From NCBI GenBank assembly GCA_025924435.1, contig JAICIL010000240.1, forward strand, positions 1 through 6,946: a DNA stretch of 6,946 nucleotides, written 5' to 3'. Below, piece after piece: positions 1 to 5,288 of this stretch. Position numbers and translations under genes: made by a program. Position 1 is the first letter of the stretch. The number at the start of each line of letters is the position of its first letter. The notes beneath the pieces are model-generated. The model was given only the letters and a program-made list of their open reading frames with translations, was not told the DNA's origin and searched no databases. This DNA comes from Chloroflexia bacterium (lineage in GTDB: Bacteria; Chloroflexota; Chloroflexia; Thermomicrobiales; JALYUS01).

Positions 1-3
1 ATC

Positions 4-30
4 GAACTCCGAACTCCGAACTCCGAACTT
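4..30. repeat. GAACTCC heptamer tandem array
   Basis: Three perfect copies of the 7-base unit GAACTCC are followed by a partial fourth copy (GAACTT). The array starts 8 bases beyond the stop codon of the copper protein gene, on its 3' side. The same heptamer recurs at 610-629 (inverted) and 655-682. Only one arm is visible here; a partner arm may lie left of the window. It is non-coding, and a role in transcript termination or 3' end stability is inference. Confidence 0.8.
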
Positions 31-37
31 CTGGATA

Positions 38-553
38 CTACTTCACCGTCAGCGCCACGATCATGCCGAGTTGAACGTGGCCGGGCACGGTGCAAACGAC
101 GTTGTACGTGCCGGGTTGGAGATCAACCGTGATCGAGGTCGTCTTGCCCCCGTCAATCGTGTCACTGTCCTTAATGACCGGCCCGGTGATGCCGCTCTTG
201 CTCGAATCGCTCTGCTTGGTCACGCCGACGTTGTGCGGGGACGGCCCCTGATTCGAGATTTTGAAGGTCACCGAACCGGCGGGCACGGACGATTGGTCAA
301 TCGCGATGGCGAAGTCCTTCTCCGTCGCATTGATCGTCGTGCTTGCGCCGCCACCGCCGCCACTACTGGCGCTGGCGGCCGGCGCGGCGGTCGCGGCAGT
401 TGCGGAGCCGGTGGGCGCTGTTGCCGCCGCAGCCTGTGGCGCCGCCGTGGGCGCGGCGGGCGGTGGCACTGTTTGCAGCACGATCACGCCGATCAACGCG
501 ATACTTAGCAATCCGAGGACGGCCCAGGCAAGCGGTCGTTGTCCCAAACCCAT
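38..553 (-). CDS. Membrane-anchored type 1 copper protein (cupredoxin; auracyanin/halocyanin-like)
   Basis: This 171-residue protein is probably a one-electron carrier on the outer face of the membrane. Residues 8-28 are a hydrophobic signal anchor with no lipobox cysteine. Residues 29-70 are an Ala/Pro/Thr/Ser-rich linker ending in five glycines. Residues 72-171 are a cupredoxin domain with a full type 1 copper ligand set: His107 in SPHNVGV, then Cys154, His159 and Met164 in CTVPGHVQLGM. The C-x4-H-x4-M spacing is that of plastocyanin, halocyanin and auracyanin. The ATG at 553 is chosen because GGAGGAG lies 7 bases upstream; a TTG further upstream (580) has no such support. It lies downstream of the 687-2207 gene on the same strand, separated by a repeat hairpin, and has its own -10-like box. 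The redox partner is unknown; no oxidase or reductase gene is nearby. Type 1 copper binding is well supported, the specific role is not. Confidence 0.9.
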   Translation of the reverse strand: MGLGQRPLAWAVLGLLSIALIGVIVLQTVPPPAAPTAAPQAAAATAPTGSATAATAAPAASASSGGGGGASTTINATEKDFAIAIDQSSVPAGSVTFKISNQGPSPHNVGVTKQSDSSKSGITGPVIKDSDTIDGGKTTSITVDLQPGTYNVVCTVPGHVQLGMIVALTVK

Positions 554-560
554 GTCGCAT

Positions 561-567
561 CTCCTCC
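561..567 (-). promoter_or_regulatory. Ribosome binding site of the copper protein gene
   Basis: On the minus strand this reads GGAGGAG and ends 7 bases before the ATG at 553. It decides the start: the possible TTG start at 580 lies upstream of it and would place the Shine-Dalgarno inside the coding region. Confidence 0.75.
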
Positions 568-594
568 ATTGCAGACACAACGCACACTCGCGCC

Positions 595-600
595 AGTATA
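595..600 (-). promoter_or_regulatory. Possible -10 box for the copper protein gene
   Basis: The minus strand reads TATACT about 42 bases upstream of the ATG, within CGTATATACTGG. The identical hexamer lies upstream of the neighbouring gene at 2237-2242, a similar distance from its start. No TTGACA-like -35 is visible at 16-18 bases; that position falls in the heptamer repeat. It would give a leader of roughly 35 bases. Confidence 0.35.
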
Positions 601-609
601 TACGGAAAC

Positions 610-682
610 GAGTTCGGAGTTCGGAGTTCTACCAAATCTTCCTGACCCCCCTTCGAACTCCGAACCCCGAACCCCGAACTCC
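610..682 (-). repeat. Inverted heptamer repeat forming a long hairpin between two minus-strand genes
   Basis: Plus-strand 610-629 holds GAGTTCG twice plus GAGTTC. Plus-strand 655-682 holds four units of GAAC(T/C)CC in the opposite sense. In minus-strand RNA, 681-662 pairs with 629-610 over 20 positions with no mismatch, two of the pairs being G-U. The central variation (T to C in the right arm) gives G-U in this RNA but A-C mismatches in plus-strand RNA, so the fold favours the transcribed strand. The stem starts about 5 bases after the stop codon at 687-689. The second arm is followed by only a short T run (GTTTCC), so this is an imperfect intrinsic terminator. It could equally be an mRNA-stabilising 3' structure or a dispersed repeat with no function. 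Confidence 0.7.
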
Positions 683-686
683 CCCG

Positions 687-2207
687 TCACAGCGTCGCCT
701 TCGGCGGCGGATTGACGATGAACGTTGCCGAGCCTTGCCGGGCGTTCGTCCCACTCTCCTGCACGACGAAGGCCCACGGGCCGACGAGCGCGGTCGCGTT
801 GAGCGACTTCGGAATCAAGGTCTGCTGAATCGTGCCACGGTCGCTGACGGTCTGGGTGCGGGAGCCATTGAGGTTGTACGCCGTGCCGGTCGGGCCGCTG
901 ACCCAGACATTGACATCATCGCCGGGGTTCAGGCCGGAGGCGTAGAACGTATAGGTCGTCAGGGAATCGCCGGTGCCGGGGAGCGCCTGCACGATCAGCC
1001 CGTTCGCGGGGGGGGCGGCGAGCGTGAAGTCGCCGGGGCGCGTCTGGTTGCTCTTCGTGCCGATCATGTTCACCTTGTACGGCCCGGCCGGGTACTCCTT
1101 CGCGTTCGTCTCGAGGGTGGCGCGCGCGATGCCCGTGCCGCCCGCCACGCCCCCCGGCTTCTCGACGCTATGGCCGTCGGCGAAGGTGAGGCGCAGCACG
1201 ACCGTTTCATCCGCCGTGAAGCCGGGCGCGGAGAAGGTCAGGAGCGATCCGGTCGGGCCGCTCATCGGCTCGACGGTCGTCACCGGCGGCGGCTCGGCGG
1301 CGGGTCCGTACCGCCAGCGCGCGTATGCCGCGCCGACATTGCCCATCTCCACCTTGAAGCCGTCCGGGTTCGCCGGGGTGTAGGTGAGGACCCGCCGCTC
1401 GAACGCCTGCATCAGCACATCGCGCGCCTTGCCGCCGACGATTGCTTTCGTCCAGAACGGCTCCGTGATCGGCAGCCCGACGGCGAAGAAGGGTGGATCG
1501 AAGAGCTTCCCCGTCGTCAGTTTGCCGTCCCCGCCGATCACCGGCCCTTGCTGCGTCAGGAAGGCCCAGAAGGGCGCGGCGATGTTGTGCTTCGTTTCGG
1601 GGACGTAGTAGCCGTATGTCGTCGGGTCGGCGATCCCGGCGACGGGGATGACCGTGCCGTCGGTCTTGAGCGCGCCATCCACCGCCGCGCCCGTGCGGTC
1701 CGGCGCGGCATTGACGCCCGGCGCGAGCGTTGCCACTTTGGCGAGCGTCGCATAGGTCGGGCAGGGATTGTTCGTCGGATCACCGGCGACGGGCACGCCC
1801 GCCGGGGCGAACGGCTCCATTTGCGTGTCGCCGAGTTGGAGCATGCCGCTGACCATCTCGCGCACCAGCAGCCCCGCCGTCACGCGCCCTTTGTCGGGCG
1901 TTGTCAGTTCCATCCGCGCCTTCTCGAAGTATTGGATGGTGCGCAGGCCGCCATCGAGGTCGCGGTACGGTTCGGTGCGGGGGAGTTTCGGGCCGTCCGG
2001 CGCGACGAACAGGGCCGGCCCCCAGATGAAGGTCCGCGTCGCCGCCCCGCCCTCGGTGGGGAGGTCGGTGCGCTCCCAGACGGGCCGGAACGCGAAATCG
2101 AGGAAGTCCGGTTCGGCGCGGACACCGGTCGGGAGCGCCAGCGAGCCGCCGAGCAATCCGAGTATCGCGACGAGCCGCCAGCGCAGATGAAGACCCCGTT
2201 TCCGCAC
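687..2207 (-). CDS. Secreted protein: Chloroflexota-type N-terminal domain plus two Ig-like domains
   Basis: This is a 506-residue exported protein of unknown function. Residues 1-31 are a signal peptide: basic start, hydrophobic core LVAILGLLGGSLAL, likely cleavage after GVRA. Residues 35-301 form a domain with motifs VWERTD (44-49), YFEKARMEL (93-101), LLVREMVSG (113-121), APFWAFL (211-217) and VLMQAFERRVLTYTP (264-278). I associate it with secreted hypothetical proteins of Chloroflexota, in several of which it is joined to other modules. After a Pro-rich linker, residues 311-397 and 402-500 look like two Ig-like beta-sandwich repeats, each with a GF(T/N)xxE- or GLNPGD-type turn as in adhesin or cell-wall modules. 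No catalytic motif is recognised. The GTG start is supported by AAGGAGGA 8 bases upstream. The protein probably sits at the cell surface or is released. The gene lies upstream of the copper protein on the same strand, 133 bases apart. Confidence 0.88.
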   Translation of the reverse strand: MRKRGLHLRWRLVAILGLLGGSLALPTGVRAEPDFLDFAFRPVWERTDLPTEGGAATRTFIWGPALFVAPDGPKLPRTEPYRDLDGGLRTIQYFEKARMELTTPDKGRVTAGLLVREMVSGMLQLGDTQMEPFAPAGVPVAGDPTNNPCPTYATLAKVATLAPGVNAAPDRTGAAVDGALKTDGTVIPVAGIADPTTYGYYVPETKHNIAAPFWAFLTQQGPVIGGDGKLTTGKLFDPPFFAVGLPITEPFWTKAIVGGKARDVLMQAFERRVLTYTPANPDGFKVEMGNVGAAYARWRYGPAAEPPPVTTVEPMSGPTGSLLTFSAPGFTADETVVLRLTFADGHSVEKPGGVAGGTGIARATLETNAKEYPAGPYKVNMIGTKSNQTRPGDFTLAAPPANGLIVQALPGTGDSLTTYTFYASGLNPGDDVNVWVSGPTGTAYNLNGSRTQTVSDRGTIQQTLIPKSLNATALVGPWAFVVQESGTNARQGSATFIVNPPPKATL

Positions 2208-2215
2208 GCCGTTCT

Positions 2216-2223
2216 TCCTCCTT
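2216..2223 (-). promoter_or_regulatory. Ribosome binding site deciding the GTG start of the 506-residue protein
   Basis: The minus strand reads AAGGAGGA, a near-perfect Shine-Dalgarno, with an 8-base spacer to the GTG at 2207. It supports a non-ATG start directly before the basic n-region of the signal peptide. Confidence 0.8.
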
Positions 2224-2236
2224 CACCACCGGTCGC

Positions 2237-2242
2237 AGTATA
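2237..2242 (-). promoter_or_regulatory. Possible -10 box of the 506-residue protein gene
   Basis: The minus strand reads TATACT within CGTGTATACTGCG, about 30 bases upstream of the GTG. It would give a leader of about 23 bases ahead of the Shine-Dalgarno. The hexamer matches that before the copper protein gene. No convincing -35 is seen; the bases about 17 upstream read ATTCAT. Confidence 0.4.
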
Positions 2243-2367
2243 CACGTTCTCGCATTCGCATGAATTGGTCGCCTGGATCACCGACATGCATCGCTACGTC
2301 GGGCGCGGCGGCGCAACGCCCCCGTTCAGCAAAAAGGGTCTTCAGCGGGCAGTTGGCTCGATCTCGT

Positions 2368-2383
2368 GTAACATCTGTGTTAC
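2368..2383 (+). promoter_or_regulatory. Palindromic operator candidate of the toxin-antitoxin genes
   Basis: The sequence is GTAACA, four bases (TCTG), then TGTTAC: a perfect 6-base inverted repeat ending 12 bases before the toxin ATG. HigBA-type operons are typically repressed by their own antitoxin binding such a palindrome over the promoter, and the downstream HTH protein would be the binder. A TTGGCT at 2353-2358 is a possible -35 element, but no well-spaced -10 is evident. The rest of 2243-2367 shows no gene or other clear signal. Confidence 0.5.
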
Positions 2384-2395
2384 CCTGGCACGGTG

Positions 2396-2744
2396 ATGGA
2401 AACGCGGCGCGTTATCGTCTACTACGCGACGGCATCCGGCAGCCGACCGGTGCGGGAGTTTCTCGACAGGCTGTCGCCGAAGGCGAGAGATAAGTGTTTT
2501 TCGTATATTGATCTTCTCCGTGAATATGGGTACATCGCTACGCGCGTCTTACCTGAAGAGGATTGAAGGAGATCTCTGGGAATTGCGGCCGGAATACGGC
2601 GGGACTGAATATCGCCTCTTCTTCGGCATAGACCAAGAGAGGTACGTATTTACTCATGCCGTCGTTAAGAAGCGACAGCGGATTGCGCGGAGTGAAATTG
2701 AGACGGCACAACGGCAGTTCAGTGAGTGGAAGGAGACTCAATGA
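2396..2744 (+). pseudogene. HigB/RelE-type toxin (Gp49-like), frameshifted
   Basis: Two reading frames together match one toxin of the phage-derived Gp49-like/HigB family, mRNA-cleaving ribosome-associated toxins of the RelE fold. The first frame (ATG 2396 to TGA 2564-2566, 56 residues) begins METRRVIVYY and contains PVREFLDRLSPKARDK and IDLLREYGY. The second frame, open to the TGA at 2742-2744, carries the family core: YLKRIEGDLWELR, EYRLFFG, FTHAVVKKRQR and IETAQRQFSEW. Removing one base, the T at 2531 after GGG, joins them as REYG-TSLRASYLKR. This gives 115 residues, the normal family length. As written, the product stops before the core and should be inactive. It is more AT-rich than its neighbours, consistent with transfer. 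The GTG at 2393 is an alternative start; no clear ribosome binding site is seen. A sequencing error cannot be excluded. I see no slippery heptamer that would suggest programmed frameshifting. Confidence 0.8.
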
Positions 2745-3088
2745 TGAAAGAAATAGACGATTTCGACCGACATCTGGCCGAGGCCCATCCGACGCCGGAG
2801 GCGCGCGCCGGATACGAAGAGACTCTGCGTACTGTCCGGTTCGGCTACGCACTCGGGGCGGTACGGGAGCAGCGCGGGCTGACGCAGCAGGCGTTGGCCG
2901 ATAGAATTGGTGTCAAGCGCACGGCGATTGCCCGCCTCGAAAGGGGCGATCACGCGCCGACGATGACGACGCTGCTCAAACTGGTGCAGGCGCTCGACGC
3001 AAAATTGGTCATTGACTCCGACGGGCGGATTGATCTCGTCGCGCACCGGCGGCGGGCGAAGCGCGGGCACCCAATCGCGGCGCGCTGA
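2741..3088 (+). CDS. HigA-type antitoxin, XRE/Cro-family HTH regulator
   Basis: This is a 115-residue DNA-binding antitoxin and probable autorepressor of its own operon. Residues 1-36 are an acidic to mixed N-terminal extension. Residues 38-92 form an XRE/Cro HTH domain: LTQQALADRIGVKRTAIARLERG, split as helix 2 (LTQQALADRIG, 47-57) and recognition helix (KRTAIARLERG, 59-69), then a hydrophobic LLKLVQALDAKLVID. The C-terminus is basic (HRRRAKRGH). It begins at the ATG overlapping the toxin stop codon, with AAGGAGA (2730-2736) just upstream; the ATG at 2744 would give a better 7-base spacing. The toxin-first order is that of HigBA and differs from RelBE. The reading frame is intact, so it can outlive its broken toxin. 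It may act as a solo repressor at the 2368-2383 palindrome. Confidence 0.88.
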   Translation: MMKEIDDFDRHLAEAHPTPEARAGYEETLRTVRFGYALGAVREQRGLTQQALADRIGVKRTAIARLERGDHAPTMTTLLKLVQALDAKLVIDSDGRIDLVAHRRRAKRGHPIAAR

Positions 3089-3168
3089 GGCGTCGGGACA
3101 TCGCGTAGAATCCGGGCGGACATCTTGAGCGCGGGCTTCCTCGCCTCCGCTCGTAGCCGAGGAGTGGG
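3089..3168 (+). promoter_or_regulatory. Leader of the three-gene operon: weak -10-like box and Shine-Dalgarno
   Basis: This 80-base gap must hold the start signals of the downstream operon unless the operon is read through from the antitoxin. TAGAAT at 3106-3111 resembles a -10 box, but no -35 match lies 16-18 bases upstream. CGAGGAG at 3158-3164 precedes the ATG at 3169 with a 4-base spacer and supports that start. CCTCG at 3139-3143 could pair with CGAGG at 3158-3162 and mask it, but a 5-base stem is weak evidence. Confidence 0.4.
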
Positions 3169-4128
3169 ATGCAGCCGCCGACCGGACAATTCGTGCCGTT
3201 TCCGCACCCACCGGGGACGATGCCGGCGGAGTGGCGGCCCGCCATGCCGGTGCCCGCCGTGCCGCCACCGCGCCTTGTGCCGCGCACCGTGCCCGCGCTG
3301 GTGGACGACGGTGTCCGGGTGGTCCGGCGCGATATCGGCCTGTTCGCGGCAGCCGCCGCGTTCACCGCTATTCCCGCGCATCTCCTCTCCGCCTTCATCT
3401 CGACGCTCTTCACGCCGTTCAACCCCTTCGATCCCGCCACCAAAGCGCGGGTCGGCGCGCACGCCGCCGAGACCACCGACGCGACAGCGACGTTCATCAT
3501 CACCGTCGCCGCCGCCGTTGCGACGCTGGCAATCCGGACGCTCGGCACGGGCGCGCTCGTCACCATCGCGGGGCTGCGGGCGCTCGATCAGCCCTGCACG
3601 CTCGGCGCGGCGTACGCGCATGCCCGGCGGCGATACCAGTCGCTGCTCGGCGCGTCGCTCCTCTCGACCGCCGCCGTCGGCGCGATGACGGCATTAACGT
3701 TCTTCATCGGCGCGCCGTTCGCGCTCTTCCTCTATGTCAGTTGGCAACTCGCGCCGCAGGCAGTTGTATTGGAGGGGCGGCGGGCACGCGCGGGTTTGGC
3801 GCGGAGCAACCACCTCGCGCGCGGCTCTTGGTGGCGGCTGGCGGGATTGCTGACTATCGTCGGCATCCTGCGCTTGTTCGCGGCGGCGGTGCCCGGCGGG
3901 CTGGGTCTCCTGATCGCCGGGTTCACGTCGTCGGAGGATCTGCTTGGTGGCGGCGCGGGCGTCGTGCTGCTCGCCATTGTCGCCGCACTCGTGGATGTCG
4001 TGATGCTGCCCATTGCCGTGACGGTCAATACACTCTTTTTCAGCGATCTGCGGCTGCGGCGCGAGGGATTCGATATTGATCTTCTGCTGCAACGCGCCGC
4101 CGAACGCGCCGCGCGGGAGGGTGCATGA
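3169..4128 (+). CDS. Polytopic membrane protein (glycerophosphodiester phosphodiesterase membrane-domain-like)
   Basis: This is a 319-residue integral membrane protein with no catalytic domain. Residues 1-45 are a cytoplasmic Pro-rich tail. About six hydrophobic segments follow: roughly 57-80, 108-132, 158-176, 177-196, 224-250 and 263-290. Between segments four and five lies a basic loop, LARSNHLARGSWWR (210-223). The C-terminus reads FFSDLRLRREGFDIDLLLQRA (290-310). A loop of the type SxxLVRGSWWR and an ending of the type DLRxRxEGFDxxLL are familiar from the membrane-domain family annotated after glycerophosphodiester phosphodiesterase (PF10110-like) and from proteins beside DUF4129 genes. 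No phosphodiesterase active site is present, so enzymatic activity is not implied. It is the first gene of the operon, its stop codon overlapping the next start (ATGA). It may scaffold the DUF4129 and DUF4350 proteins in the membrane; that is inference. Confidence 0.82.
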   Translation: MQPPTGQFVPFPHPPGTMPAEWRPAMPVPAVPPPRLVPRTVPALVDDGVRVVRRDIGLFAAAAAFTAIPAHLLSAFISTLFTPFNPFDPATKARVGAHAAETTDATATFIITVAAAVATLAIRTLGTGALVTIAGLRALDQPCTLGAAYAHARRRYQSLLGASLLSTAAVGAMTALTFFIGAPFALFLYVSWQLAPQAVVLEGRRARAGLARSNHLARGSWWRLAGLLTIVGILRLFAAAVPGGLGLLIAGFTSSEDLLGGGAGVVLLAIVAALVDVVMLPIAVTVNTLFFSDLRLRREGFDIDLLLQRAAERAAREGA

Positions 4129-5288
4129 ACGCCGGGATCGAAGCCGGATCGGCGCAAAGGACGCAGAGACGCAGAGGACGCAAAGATGGGAAATGGTTTG
4201 ATTTTCTCCCCTCCTTTTTCCTCTCTTTGCCCCCTTTGCGTCCCCTGCGTCTCTGCGGTTCAATCGGTTTCCGCCTGGCGGTTTCGCTCGTAGTTGTCTG
4301 CGGCGTCGCGCTCGGTTGCCTGCCCGATGGAGTGCGCGCCGCCGATGTGGAGTTGCCGGCCTATCTTCAGCGCGTGACGGCGGCGCGCGACGCCCTTGTG
4401 CAGGCGCAGTCGCTCGCGGGCGCACAGAGAGAGGCGGCGATCCAGCGGGCGCGGGACACCCTCAATGGCATTGACGGCGTGGCGGTGGACGGCACGCGCT
4501 TTCCGGCCCCGCACGGTGATGCGCTCGCCGCGCTCCGTCGCACGCCGCCGGATACGGAGCGGGCGGTCACGGAACTGACCGCCCTCCGTGCCCTGCTCGC
4601 GGACGAGCAGGGCGCCACACCGGACCCGCAGGCGCGGCAGAAACTGGACCGCGTGCTGAGCGACCGCGCCTTCCGTGCGCCGGAGCCGAACGTCGTGCAG
4701 AAGCAAGCGATCCGCTTGCAGTCGTGGATCGGGGAGCAGGTGCGCCGCCTCTTCCGGCCGCTACGCCGCGTGCAGCCGCCGAACGCACCCGCCAACACCC
4801 CCGGTGCCGGCCCGGTGGCGCGGCTGCTCGCGCTGCTCGGGTCGCCGCTCCTGCTCATCACCATCGCGCTCGCGGTCGCCGCCGTCATCGTCGTTTTTGC
4901 CGCACGGCGGTGGCGCACGCGGGCAACGCGGCCCGCCGAGGATGCCCCACCGCCATGGACGGCGGCGGAATGGCGGCTGCACGCGGACGCGCTCGCCACC
5001 CAGGGCGATTACCGCGCCGCCGTCCGCGCCCTCTTCCTCGGCATGCTGACCGAACTGGACGAGCGGCGGCTGGTCGTCTTCGATCCCGCCCTGACCGACC
5101 GCGAGTACCTGCGCGAGGCGCGGCGGCAGCAGTGGCGGCTGGTCGAGCCGCTCCGCCCCTTCGTGCGCCTCGTGGAATCCGTCGTCTACGCCGACGCGCC
5201 CTGCGGCGCGGCGGAATACACACGGGCGCGGGGCTACACGGACGATCTGCGCCGGATCGCGGATGCCCCGCAGGGGGTGGCGGCATGA
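4125..5288 (+). CDS. DUF4129-domain membrane protein with repeat-derived N-terminal insertion
   Basis: This 387-residue protein has a signal peptide, an extracytoplasmic region, one membrane span and a cytoplasmic DUF4129 domain. The hydrophobic core is residues 51-66 (LAVSLVVVCGVALGCL), with a type I cleavage site after GVRA (72). Residues 73-235 are an Ala/Arg-rich, probably helical region. Residues 240-260 are a transmembrane segment. Residues 280-380 match DUF4129: AEWRLHADALATQGDYRAAV, LFLGMLTELDERRLVVF, LTDREYLRE, FVRLVESVVYAD and YTRARGYTDDL. The start at 4125 is supported by GGGAGG upstream and the ATGA overlap with the preceding gene. Residues about 10-48 are encoded by a palindromic repeat element whose codons (AGA, AGG, AAA, TTT) are unlike the GC-rich remainder. 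This produces an abnormally long basic n-region. DUF4129 genes usually neighbour DUF4350, MoxR and DUF58 genes; DUF4350 follows here. Confidence 0.87.
   Translation: MNAGIEAGSAQRTQRRRGRKDGKWFDFLPSFFLSLPPLRPLRLCGSIGFRLAVSLVVVCGVALGCLPDGVRAADVELPAYLQRVTAARDALVQAQSLAGAQREAAIQRARDTLNGIDGVAVDGTRFPAPHGDALAALRRTPPDTERAVTELTALRALLADEQGATPDPQARQKLDRVLSDRAFRAPEPNVVQKQAIRLQSWIGEQVRRLFRPLRRVQPPNAPANTPGAGPVARLLALLGSPLLLITIALAVAAVIVVFAARRWRTRATRPAEDAPPPWTAAEWRLHADALATQGDYRAAVRALFLGMLTELDERRLVVFDPALTDREYLREARRQQWRLVEPLRPFVRLVESVVYADAPCGAAEYTRARGYTDDLRRIADAPQGVAA
4162..4257. repeat. Palindromic repeat element inside the DUF4129 coding region
   Basis: The left arm 4162-4185 and right arm 4234-4257 are reverse complements at 23 of 24 positions, around a 48-base loop. 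The arms contain CGCAGAGACGCAG and GGACGCAAAG, built from related GCAGAG/ACGCA words. The loop is rich in T and C (TTTTCTCCCCTCCTTTTTCC), unlike the GC-rich surroundings. Its look recalls the dispersed GCAGAGACGCAGAG-type palindromes present in many environmental bacterial genomes. ATCGG occurs on both sides (4148-4152 and 4263-4267), a possible 5-base target duplication or chance. The element is translated in frame as residues about 10-48 of the DUF4129 protein, without a stop codon. Confidence 0.85.

Noticed and set aside
2300..2351. Possible terminator or hairpin around CCCGTTCAGCAAAAAGGG
   Set aside because: TTCAGC occurs as a direct, not inverted, repeat. The only inverted pairing is four or five bases, with no T tract.
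261..2396. Very long open frame on the plus strand (711 codons) across the two minus-strand genes
   Set aside because: It is antisense to two genes with clear domains, signal peptides and Shine-Dalgarno sites. Its product is Arg/Gly-rich with no recognisable domain. It is an artefact of GC-rich codon use.
2508..2744. Second half of the toxin as an independent 78-residue gene starting at TTG
   Set aside because: No ribosome binding site precedes it, and its sequence continues the toxin started at 2396 after removing one base. It is treated as part of a frameshifted gene.
4162..4257. CRISPR-like or transposon-terminal interpretation of the inverted repeat
   Set aside because: There is one inverted pair only, with no regularly spaced direct repeats, no cas gene and no transposase in the window.
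4125..4340. Twin-arginine (Tat) signal in the DUF4129 protein from its RRRGRK run
   Set aside because: The run is encoded by the repeat element, lacks the S/T-RR-x-F-L-K pattern, and lies about 30 residues from the hydrophobic core.
4724..5284. Upstream extension of the DUF4350 frame by 187 codons
   Set aside because: It overlaps the DUF4129 gene in another frame and is Arg/Ala-rich with no domain. The ATG at 5285 overlaps the upstream stop codon and precedes a proper membrane segment.
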